Shown in pieces: positions 1 through 5,612 of a stretch of DNA of 6,574 nucleotides (its first letter is position 1; the number at the start of each line of letters is the position of its first letter). Below the pieces are notes generated by a model. It worked only from the letters and a program-made list of their open reading frames with translations, was not told the DNA's origin and did not search any database. The DNA is from Bifidobacteriaceae bacterium (GTDB taxonomy: Bacteria > Actinomycetota > Actinomycetes > Actinomycetales > WQXJ01). The translations under genes and the position numbers were made by a program. The stretch covers positions 1 to 6,574 of the forward strand of contig JAISTN010000310.1 of the NCBI GenBank assembly GCA_031272565.1, given 5' to 3'.

Positions 1-1
1 C

Positions 2-634
2 GATGCCGACCTGGCACTCTGCATGGCCGCCCTCCGCCGGCTGCACGGGCTGGACTTGCCCGTCCAGCGGCGCTTCGACATCGGCGGCATGATTGCCGGT
101 TACGAAGCCCTGTGTGCCCCGCTGCCACCACCGCCCTACCCGGACTTGGGGCAGACGCGATGCCAGGTGGCCGGGCTGCTGGGCGTCCAGGAACGCCTGG
201 CCGTGCCGGAAGTGTTTTGCCACGGCGACATGCTGCCCGCCAACCTGCTGATCCTGCCGGACGGCTCCTACCGGCTCATCGACTACGAGTATTCCGGCCG
301 GGCCGACCCGATCATGGACATTGCCATGCTGGGCATCTACTGCTACTTCCCGCCCGAACGCCTGGAACTGTCGCTCCAGCTCTACCTGGAACGGGAACCC
401 ACCGGCCCAGAGCTGGCCCGGTTGTACCTCTACACCGCCCTGGCCGGCTACCTCTGGTCACTCTGGGCCCACGTCAAGACCCAGGCCGGGCAGGACCTGA
501 CCGCCTACGGCCAGGACATGTACGGCTTCATGGTGCAGCACTACGGGACGCTGACCACTAGCGGACTGCTGTCCCAAGCCTTGGCCGAGGCCCCGGCCGG
601 CCACCCGGCCCGCCTGGACGGGGTGCCGGCGTGA
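2..634 (+). CDS. licA: Choline kinase-like phosphotransferase (LicA type), 5' end missing
   Basis: The reading frame is open from base 2, so the gene starts before the window; 210 residues are visible and roughly 80-90 N-terminal residues are probably missing, judging from the usual LicA length near 290. It is read as an aminoglycoside phosphotransferase/choline kinase (APH) fold enzyme of the cytoplasm that phosphorylates choline with ATP. Visible evidence is the Brenner motif HGDMLPAN (visible residues 74-81, catalytic Asp 76, metal-binding Asn 81), then LIDYEYSG (Asp 94) and DPIMDIA, plus an ALRRLHG segment near the N-terminal edge that is typical of LicA proteins. The 3' end overlaps the permease gene by four bases (GTGA), so the two are almost certainly co-translated, as expected for a licA-licB pair. 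Substrate is inferred from that neighbour and from the facing LicC fusion; ethanolamine or another amino alcohol is possible. Confidence 0.85.
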   Translation, partial: DADLALCMAALRRLHGLDLPVQRRFDIGGMIAGYEALCAPLPPPPYPDLGQTRCQVAGLLGVQERLAVPEVFCHGDMLPANLLILPDGSYRLIDYEYSGRADPIMDIAMLGIYCYFPPERLELSLQLYLEREPTGPELARLYLYTALAGYLWSLWAHVKTQAGQDLTAYGQDMYGFMVQHYGTLTTSGLLSQALAEAPAGHPARLDGVPA

Positions 635-2082
635 CGGCGGGCCCGGCCCCCTCCCGGGCGGCGACGGCGGCCTCCAGCGGGGTGCTGGGCGCCGCCCAAC
701 GCCAGGCGCGGCGCTTCTTGGTCAAAGGCATTGGGGTGGCCCTGGTGGGCGGCCTGCTGTACGGCGTCTACAGCGCCTTCATCACCCAGGCCCAGTCGGA
801 AGGGCCGTGGCCAGGGTGGGCCGGAGAGGCTTCGCCACTGACGGCCTTCGCCGCCGTCTACGTGGTGGGCATGCTGGCCTGCGCCGTCAACGACACGCTG
901 GGCGCCATCTGGTGCCTGGGGCTGGTGGTGGCCAAAGGCAAGCTGCGCGACTTCTGGCGCTCGCTGCGTTCCAAACCCGGCGGGGTGATGGTGATCTGCG
1001 CCGTGATTGGCGGGCCGGTAGCCAACGGCGCCTACGTGGTGGCGCTAAACATGGCGGGACCCTCCGCGGCACCCATTACGGCCCTCTGCCCCGTGATCGG
1101 GGCCATCATTGGGCGGCTGTTGTTCAAACAGGTGATCAACCTGCGGATGGGAGTGGGTATTGCCATCTGCCTGGCGGCCTCGTTCCTGATCGGTTCCAGC
1201 AGCCTGGGACAAGACGCCCCCAAGGGCATGGCCCTGGGCCTGGTGATCGCCTTCATCGCGGCGCTGGGCTGGGGCATCGAAGGCGCAGTGGCCGGGGCCG
1301 GCACCGTCCTGATCGACTACCAGATCGGCATCGCCATCCGTGAACTAGTGGCCGGCCTGGGCAATCTGGTCGTCTTTGTGCCGGTGCTATGCCTGCTGGC
1401 GGGCGAAGGCAGCCTGTTCGGCTCGCTGTTGGGCGAAGCCCTGACGGACGGGCCCTCGCTGGCGTTGTTCGCCATTGCCGGCCTGGCCTGCGCCTCATCG
1501 TTTGGCCTGTGGTACCGCGGCAACTCGATGTGTGGTGCCGCGCTGGGCATGGCCTGCAACGCCACCTACAGCTTCTGGACGCCTCTGTTCTGCTGGCTGG
1601 TAGTGGGAGTTGGCTTTGGCCAGGCCGGGCAGTCCGTGCCGGTGGAAACCTGGGTGGCGGCACCGGTGATGTGCCTGGGCGTGCTGCTGGTGGCAGTCAA
1701 TCCGCTGAAGCTGGGCCGTGAGGCCGTAGACGAGTTCGCCGGCCTGCCGGTCATAGAGCCGGCGGCGGCGCCGGCATCAGACGCCGCCGGGGCGCCCGCC
1801 GGGGACACGGGCGGCCGGCGCCTGCCGGTCAACTATGCCCTGCTGCGGCAGGTGGCCGCCCTGGGCCAGGCCGGGCCAGATGAACTGATCGCCGCCCTGG
1901 CTGGGACCTACGGCGGCTCGAAGGCCCTCACCCGCCAAGCGGTGGCGGAGGCGCTGGCGGCCGCCGAAAAGAACGGCGTGCTGGCCAAGTGCGCGCTGAG
2001 CCAAGATCAAGCCGGCCAGGTGACGATTGTCTACCAGCCCACCGCTACCGGCGCGGCCATGATCCGCCGCTATATCGGTTGA
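631..2082 (+). CDS. licB: LicB-like DMT-family choline permease with C-terminal winged-helix-like extension
   Basis: The 483-residue protein starts at a GTG overlapping the stop of the preceding kinase; a weak G-rich SD lies around 617-625. Residues 32-360 hold about ten hydrophobic segments (for example 32-52, 70-101, 118-142, 147-165, 172-190, 200-226, 240-258, 277-295, 303-330, 342-358), with the small-residue-rich pattern of drug/metabolite transporters (EamA/LicB type). In lic loci such permeases take up choline for phosphocholine synthesis, so that is the inferred substrate. The usual LicB is near 290 residues. Here an Ala/Pro-rich linker (about 374-397) leads to a soluble domain (398-483). 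That domain looks like a winged helix: helices, an ALTRQAVAEALAAAEKNGVLA helix-turn segment, a beta wing, and a closing TATGAAMIRRYI helix. The tail runs 13 bases into the 3' end of the opposing gene. Transporter fold is confident; choline specificity and the winged-helix reading are inference. Confidence 0.82.
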   Translation: MTAGPAPSRAATAASSGVLGAAQRQARRFLVKGIGVALVGGLLYGVYSAFITQAQSEGPWPGWAGEASPLTAFAAVYVVGMLACAVNDTLGAIWCLGLVVAKGKLRDFWRSLRSKPGGVMVICAVIGGPVANGAYVVALNMAGPSAAPITALCPVIGAIIGRLLFKQVINLRMGVGIAICLAASFLIGSSSLGQDAPKGMALGLVIAFIAALGWGIEGAVAGAGTVLIDYQIGIAIRELVAGLGNLVVFVPVLCLLAGEGSLFGSLLGEALTDGPSLALFAIAGLACASSFGLWYRGNSMCGAALGMACNATYSFWTPLFCWLVVGVGFGQAGQSVPVETWVAAPVMCLGVLLVAVNPLKLGREAVDEFAGLPVIEPAAAPASDAAGAPAGDTGGRRLPVNYALLRQVAALGQAGPDELIAALAGTYGGSKALTRQAVAEALAAAEKNGVLAKCALSQDQAGQVTIVYQPTATGAAMIRRYIG

Positions 2083-3899
2083 CCCAGGTCCATCTCCGGG
2101 CCAGACTCCAGGGCCAGAGCGCCATAGGTCTTGGCCGCCCGGTACATCACCAACGGATACTCGCCAACGGCCACGCCCAAGGACTGGCGATACTCCGTCC
2201 ACAACGCGCTGACCAGGCCATACAGGGCGGCCGCGCGGTAGAAGCGTTGCCGCTCCGAGCCACTGGCCGGACGTTCCAGGTACTCCTCTAGGAGTTCCTG
2301 GGCGCGTTCCAAGCCGACCTGGCCGGCCACAGCGAAGGCGGCGACATCGGCCACCGGGTCGCCCATGCCGGCCTGTTCCCAGTCGATCAGTGTGACCCCA
2401 CCCCCCGGCAACACCAACACATTGGAAGGCGAAAAGTCGCCGTGCACCAACACCATTTGGTCCGGCGGCACACCGGGCAGCGCCAGCAGGCGGGCGGCCA
2501 GTTGCTTGACCGCTTCATAGTCGGAGAACTGGACCGCCGCCCGGGCGTCACACAAGGCCTGGACCCGGGCCAGGCCACCGGCCGCCATCGCCAGCCGCTG
2601 AGGGACCTTGAGGCCGCTGCGGTGCACCGTCCGCAGGGCGCCGATGGCGGCCGTCACTGCGGCCGTGTCCGCCAGATCCAAGGGTTGGGCGCCGCTGCAG
2701 AACCGGGTGATGCGGTGGCCGCTAGCCGGGTCCAGCCAAACCACCTGGTCGCTCAGACCGAGGGACTGCAAGGCCTGGTAAGTGGTCTGTTCGGCCAAGC
2801 GGTCAAGCCAGGCGTTGGAGCCTTCCTGCGGCCGCCGGAAGACATAGGTGTTGGGTCCCACCGTGAAACGGAAACTGGCGTTGGTCAGGCCATTTTTCAG
2901 GGGCACGATGTCGGTCACGTCGCCTTCACCCACCCCCAACGCGGCCGCGATTTGGCGCATGATGGCGCTGTTGGTGGTCTGGCGGTAGGAAGGGTCGAAG
3001 GCCTGGAGTTCGGCCAGGTTCTCAAACTCCCGCACCTTGGCCGCCGGGCGGCGGGCCAGGTAGATGGGTAGGGCGGGCAGATTGTCCTTGACAATGTCCT
3101 CCCAGTACCAGTTGTCCGTGCCGGGCGTGGCGTAGGCCTGCTCCAGGAGGGGACGGTAGCGGGCGGAAAACCCGGCGGTGAAGTAGCACGGGCCCAGCAA
3201 CGCCCAGGTGTCCGCGCCGCCCACCTGGATCTTCTTGACCAGGCCGCGGGCGCCGGTGGTGACCGCCCATTCGGCCGTTGGACCCTCAAAGTAGACGCTG
3301 CCCAGCCACGGGTCCGGTTCCCAGGCGTGGAACAGGTTCTGTTCCATCCAGTTGTCCGCCACCAGGATGTAGCTGCCGGCCAGGTGGTGGCGCGCCACGT
3401 ACAGCGAAGCCAGGTTGTTCTTGGTGGCGTACTCCGGGTTGAACACCAAGGTGACGCCATACTGGTCGATCAGGTAATCGAACTTCTCCTTCAGGTAGCC
3501 CACCACAATGACAATCTCGGTCACGCCGGCGGCGTGGAGTTGCCGGATCTGGCGTTCCAGCATCGGTTCGCCTGCCACCTTGAGCAGCCCCTTGGGGGCC
3601 TCGTAGGTCAGAGGCACAAAACGTGATCCGAAACCGGCCGCCAAGATGATGGCGTTGTCAACCTTGAACTGATCGAGGTATGACTGCCCGGCAGGGGTCA
3701 GGGTGGTGCCCGTGGGTGGGGTGCCGGGTGCGGCGTTGGTTGGTGGGGTGATGTAGCCGGCCGCGATGGCTTGCTTGATCAACCGGTTGGCCTGGCCCAG
3801 CGAGACCTCCAACTCACTGGCCAGCGCCCGTTGAGTCAGTGGTGCGCCGCGCTGTGCGGCCTCCGCGATGGCCCGGCAGACCAGGGCCAACTGATTCAC
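2070..3899 (-). CDS. licC: Winged-helix / LicC nucleotidyltransferase / LicA kinase fusion protein
   Basis: This 609-residue protein joins three modules. Residues 1-78 look like a winged helix: LTQRALASELEVSLGQANRLI resembles a MarR/GntR-type helix-turn-helix, followed by a wing and the turn TLTPAGQSYL. Residues 81-300 are a LicC-type cytidylyltransferase with nucleotide-binding signature LAAGFGSRFVPLTYEAPKGL (86-105) and VADNW (180-184), whose Asp is the probable metal ligand. Residues 310-609 are a choline kinase (APH) fold with LKNGLTNASFRF as phosphate-binding loop, HGDFSPSN (486-493), LIDWEQAG (Asp 506) and GDPVADVA. The protein would make phosphocholine and then CDP-choline in one cytosolic chain. 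Start choice: an upstream in-frame GTG (3903-3905) lies inside the SD AGGAGGTGG, so the GTG at 3897-3899, five bases after AGGAGG, is preferred. LicC-LicA fusions are known, as I recall, in Treponema. The gene converges with licB and follows tRNA-Gln. Activity on choline rather than a related alcohol is inferred. Confidence 0.88.
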   Translation of the reverse strand: MNQLALVCRAIAEAAQRGAPLTQRALASELEVSLGQANRLIKQAIAAGYITPPTNAAPGTPPTGTTLTPAGQSYLDQFKVDNAIILAAGFGSRFVPLTYEAPKGLLKVAGEPMLERQIRQLHAAGVTEIVIVVGYLKEKFDYLIDQYGVTLVFNPEYATKNNLASLYVARHHLAGSYILVADNWMEQNLFHAWEPDPWLGSVYFEGPTAEWAVTTGARGLVKKIQVGGADTWALLGPCYFTAGFSARYRPLLEQAYATPGTDNWYWEDIVKDNLPALPIYLARRPAAKVREFENLAELQAFDPSYRQTTNSAIMRQIAAALGVGEGDVTDIVPLKNGLTNASFRFTVGPNTYVFRRPQEGSNAWLDRLAEQTTYQALQSLGLSDQVVWLDPASGHRITRFCSGAQPLDLADTAAVTAAIGALRTVHRSGLKVPQRLAMAAGGLARVQALCDARAAVQFSDYEAVKQLAARLLALPGVPPDQMVLVHGDFSPSNVLVLPGGGVTLIDWEQAGMGDPVADVAAFAVAGQVGLERAQELLEEYLERPASGSERQRFYRAAALYGLVSALWTEYRQSLGVAVGEYPLVMYRAAKTYGALALESGPEMDLGQPI

Positions 3900-3901
3900 G
3901 G

Positions 3902-3910
3902 CCACCTCCT
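3902..3910 (-). promoter_or_regulatory. Strong ribosome binding site deciding the start of the LicC/LicA fusion
   Basis: On the minus strand the nine bases read AGGAGGTGG, a perfect complement to the 16S 3' end. The GTG within it cannot serve as start while being the SD, so translation should begin at the next in-frame GTG (3897-3899). It begins one base after the encoded CCA of the tRNA-Gln, so the mRNA leader is almost nothing but this site. Confidence 0.8.
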
Positions 3911-3911
3911 A

Positions 3912-3986
3912 TGGCTCCGCCCCCAGGACTCGAACCTAGAATAAGGGCACCAAAAACCCCTGTGTTGCCAATTACACCAAGGCGGA
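3912..3986 (-). tRNA. tRNA-Gln (anticodon UUG), CCA encoded
   Basis: Folding by hand on the minus strand gives a complete cloverleaf of 75 bases with CCA. The acceptor stem is TCCGCCT (3986-3980) pairing with GGGCGGA (3922-3916), with one G-U pair at the base. The D arm is GTGTAATTGGCAACAC. The anticodon stem GGGGT/GCCCT has wobble pairs at both ends around the loop TTTTGGT, placing anticodon TTG at positions 34-36. The variable region is 4 bases (TATT) and the T arm is CTAGG-TTCGAGT-CCTGG. Discriminator G73 precedes CCA (3914-3912). It decodes CAA and, with wobble, CAG. The D arm, TTCTAGGTTCGAGTCCTGG region and loop match actinobacterial glutamine tRNAs. The 3' end abuts the SD of the downstream fusion gene. 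Confidence 0.93.
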
Positions 3987-3997
3987 TCGCGGCTTCT

Positions 3998-4028
3998 AGT
4001 GTGCCATCCCAGGCCCGCCCACCGTCAA
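3998..4028 (-). promoter_or_regulatory. Probable promoter of tRNA-Gln and the downstream fusion gene
   Basis: On the minus strand a good -35 TTGACG (4028-4023) is followed, after 19 bases, by CACACT (4003-3998), a weak -10 that keeps the A and final T. The start of transcription would fall about 5-10 bases before the mature tRNA 5' end at 3986. No other promoter-like sequence can fit between the tRNA and the fusion gene, so this would also drive that gene. The long spacer and poor -10 keep confidence moderate. Confidence 0.42.
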
Positions 4029-4107
4029 ACCCGCGCGGCGCCCCTGGTGGATGCCCACATGGCGCGGGACTTGTGCGCCAGAGTTCCTGGCCAGCCAAAC
4101 AGGCCCC

Positions 4108-4140
4108 GCCTGGAAGGGTGATCACCCTGGAGGACCAGGC
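4108..4140. repeat. Nested palindrome, perfect 14-bp core AGGGTGATCACCCT
   Basis: The core at 4115-4128 is a perfect 14-bp inverted repeat with no spacer, and it is flanked by GCCTGG (4108-4113) and CCAGGC (4135-4140), which also pair. Dyads of this form are typical operators for dimeric regulators. It lies about 80 bases upstream of the proposed -35 of the tRNA-Gln transcript, on the far side from the gene. No run of T follows, so it is a poor terminator candidate. Which protein binds it, if any, is unknown; the winged-helix domains of the lic proteins are one possibility. Confidence 0.5.
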
Positions 4141-4160
4141 GGCGGGATGGTGGTCGTTGA

Positions 4161-4352
4161 AACCGAAAGTGGGAGACAACCGCCGGTTTTGGGAGATTGG
4201 CAGCTTGGCGCCGCCAAGGTGAAATCCAGGCCGTCAGAGTTTGCGCAGGTCAGGGGCTTGTGGGCGATGTCGGTTCCCACTTTGCAGCCGAGCCCAGGGG
4301 CCGCGACAGGCAGCTACTGCCACAAAACCGTGCGTTGTCTCCCACTTGTCGG
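4161..4352. repeat. Inverted-repeat-bounded unit, possible decayed IS end or MITE-like element
   Basis: The left arm (minus strand, 4191 to 4161) and right arm (plus strand, 4323 to 4352) both read CAAAACCG, three unlike bases, GTTGTCTCCCACTT, an optional G, then TCGGT. The 14-bp part is identical in both arms (4167-4180 and 4334-4347), as is the 8-bp part (4184-4191 and 4323-4330). The ~130 bases between the arms contain two hairpins, CTTGGC-GCC-GCCAAG (4204-4218) and GGCAG-CTA-CTGCC (4310-4322), and a third, partial repeat copy. No transposase frame is inside. Ends with multiple short repeats are known in IS21-type elements, but I cannot assign a family. An alternative is a regulatory array. 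Confidence 0.55.
4269..4282 (+). repeat. Third, internal copy of the 14-bp repeat
   Basis: The bases GTCGGTTCCCACTT match the 14-bp arm sequence GTTGTCTCCCACTT at 11 of 14 positions, including all of TCCCACTT. It has the same orientation as the right arm and lies 65 bases before it, so the unit has three copies with consensus GTYGKYTCCCACTT. Confidence 0.5.
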
Positions 4353-4378
4353 TGCCGGCGGCGGCAGGGCTGGCCGGG

Positions 4379-5467
4379 TCAGGCGGATTCGCGGATGATC
4401 AGTTCAGGGGTTTCGATTTCTGGGGTTTGGGTCTCTGGTGGCTCGCCGCCGTCCAGGACCCGCAGCAGCATGCGGGCGGCCCTGGCCGCCAGGGCCGCCG
4501 CCGGGTTGGTGACACTGGTCAGCGGCGGGCTGGCCGCTGCGGCCACCGCCGAATTGTCGACCGCCGCCACCGCCACATCGCCAGGCACCGCCCGGCCGGC
4601 CTTGGCCAAGACTCGCATGGCGCCCAGGGCCAGCAGGTCGGACTGGGCAAACACCGCCTCCACCTGGGGGTAAGCCTGCAAGATGCGCTCCATCGCCAGG
4701 GCGCCCGCCTCCATGGTGAAGGCCGCGTACTCCACCGGCCCCGGCTCCAGGCCGGCTTCCGTCAAGACCTCTTGCCAGCCCTGGGCCCGGTCCTGCACCG
4801 CCGTCATGTCGGCCGAACCGGCCACGCAGGCAATCCGCTTGGCGCCCCGTTGCACCAGCCGCGCGGTGGCCAACCGCCCCGCCACCCGGTCATCCATGGC
4901 CACATACATGGCCGGCGGCGCCTGCCAGGGCCGGCCAATGTAGACGGCCGGCACGCCGTGCAGCACGCCGACCCCTTCAGCAGCCTCATCAGCAACCTGG
5001 TTAGCCAAACCAGCCGCCTTAGCCCCGTCCGCGACACCGGCTCCCTCGCCCACACCGCCCAAGCCAGGCCCGTGGTGTGACACCACGATGGCGCCGTCCA
5101 CCATGCCTTGCCGGATCACGCGCAGGGCCTTGGCGGCCGGTTCGTCCGGCCGCACTATCACCAGGACCACCTGATAGTCGGTGCCGCGGAAGGCTTCCGA
5201 GAGCCCCGCAATGGTCTCTTGCAGATAGGGGTCCCCCAGCACCAGTGTGACCGGCTCTGGAATGACCAAGGCGATGGCATAGGTCCGCTGCGAGGCCAGG
5301 GCCCGGGCCGCCTGGTTGGGCGTGAAGCCTAGCTCCGCCGCGGCCCGCCGGACCCGGGCGACGGCATCGGCGGAAGCCTGTCCCCTGCCGTTCAACGCCC
5401 TGGACGCGGTAGCCGGGGCAACCCCCGCCCGCCGCGCGACATCGGCCAAAGTAACCCGCTTTGCCAT
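4379..5467 (-). CDS. LacI-family transcriptional repressor, probable regulator of the divergent GH1 gene
   Basis: The 362-residue protein starts at the ATG followed by [15 protein letters not shown], the standard LacI-family N-terminus, with a G-rich SD-like stretch (AGAGGGGGG) just upstream. A longer frame beginning at 5530 is possible but its 21 extra residues lack family character. Residues 5-25 are the helix-turn-helix with recognition segment [11 protein letters not shown]; residues 50-61 are the hinge helix ([12 protein letters not shown]). Residues 63-345 form the periplasmic-binding-protein-like sugar sensor, with [21 protein letters not shown] and [14 protein letters not shown] typical of the family. 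Residues 134-170 are a Gly/Ala-rich stretch of about 37 residues between VVSHHG and [10 protein letters not shown], where relatives usually have a much shorter loop. It is transcribed away from the GH1 gene across a 145-bp intergenic region holding a matching palindrome. Ligand is probably a beta-glucoside or cello-oligosaccharide, inferred from context. Confidence 0.92.
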   Translation of the reverse strand: MAKRVTLADVARRAGVAPATASRALNGRGQASADAVARVRRAAAELGFTPNQAARALASQRTYAIALVIPEPVTLVLGDPYLQETIAGLSEAFRGTDYQVVLVIVRPDEPAAKALRVIRQGMVDGAIVVSHHGPGLGGVGEGAGVADGAKAAGLANQVADEAAEGVGVLHGVPAVYIGRPWQAPPAMYVAMDDRVAGRLATARLVQRGAKRIACVAGSADMTAVQDRAQGWQEVLTEAGLEPGPVEYAAFTMEAGALAMERILQAYPQVEAVFAQSDLLALGAMRVLAKAGRAVPGDVAVAAVDNSAVAAAASPPLTSVTNPAAALAARAARMLLRVLDGGEPPETQTPEIETPELIIRESA

Positions 5468-5536
5468 CGGCCCCCCCTCTGCCGGAACCACTACCGAAGC
5501 TACCGCCAAACCGGCCGGCCAGACAGCCACCAGGGC

Positions 5537-5566
5537 TGTACCGCCAGCCTACGGCAAGTGTAGTAT
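5537..5566 (+). promoter_or_regulatory. Candidate promoter of the GH1 glycosidase gene
   Basis: A -10 like TAGTAT (5561-5566) keeps the conserved TA and final T and lies 46 bases before the ATG. The only matching -35 is a weak TGTACC (5537-5542) at 18 bases. Support comes mostly from its overlap with the operator-like palindrome, which begins at the last T of the -10. Confidence 0.4.
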
Positions 5567-5579
5567 GGAAGCGCTTCCA
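5566..5579. promoter_or_regulatory. LacI-family operator, perfect palindrome TGGAAGCGCTTCCA
   Basis: This is a 14-bp perfect dyad with the central CG usual for LacI-family operators (core GAAGCGCTTC). It differs by one base per half from TGGGAGCGCTCCCA, the operator recalled for the cellulose regulator CelR of Thermobifida. It covers the likely transcription start of the GH1 gene, so bound repressor would block RNA polymerase. It lies about 100 bases from the repressor's start and may also affect that gene. Confidence 0.85.
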
Positions 5580-5612
5580 GTTCGCTCGACCAAACCCCCT
5601 GAAAGGCCCGCC

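Larger units (their letters stand above)
3987..4378. other. Gene-free interval between tRNA-Gln and the LacI-family gene
   Basis: No reading frame here has family-like content or a convincing SD; those that are open look like artefacts of high GC. From left to right the interval holds the tRNA promoter, a short hairpin GGCGC/GCGCC (4061-4079), a nested palindrome (4108-4140), and a ~190-bp unit bounded by inverted repeats (4161-4352) with two internal small hairpins. No stem followed by a T-run was seen for ending lacI transcription, so no intrinsic terminator is called. Confidence 0.6.

Noticed and set aside
2281..2300. Small dyad around CTCCTCTAGGAG within the fusion gene
   Set aside because: It lies inside confident coding sequence (Glu-Glu-Tyr-Leu-Glu region) and is explained by codon choice.
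3903..3905. Upstream GTG as start of the LicC/LicA fusion
   Set aside because: This GTG is part of the SD AGGAGGTGG and would have no ribosome site of its own; the GTG two codons later is well spaced.
4061..4079. Hairpin GGCGC/GCGCC as terminator or attenuator before the tRNA
   Set aside because: A 5-bp stem with a 9-base loop and no T-run is expected by chance in DNA this GC-rich.
4204..4218. Hairpin CTTGGC-GCC-GCCAAG as a transcription terminator
   Set aside because: The stem is only 6 bp with no T-run on either side; it is 160 bases beyond the repressor stop.
3839..4222. Plus-strand frame of 127 codons crossing the tRNA
   Set aside because: It runs antisense through the tRNA-Gln and the start of the fusion gene, has a Pro/Arg-rich product and no SD.
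4241..5080. Plus-strand frame of 279 codons across the repressor gene
   Set aside because: It is antisense to the well-supported LacI-family gene, and its Arg/His/Gly-rich product shows no family motif.
5468..5530. N-terminal extension of the LacI-type repressor to the upstream start at 5530
   Set aside because: The 21 added residues do not resemble the family, while the ATG at 5467 gives the canonical [11 protein letters not shown] start with a purine-rich stretch upstream.
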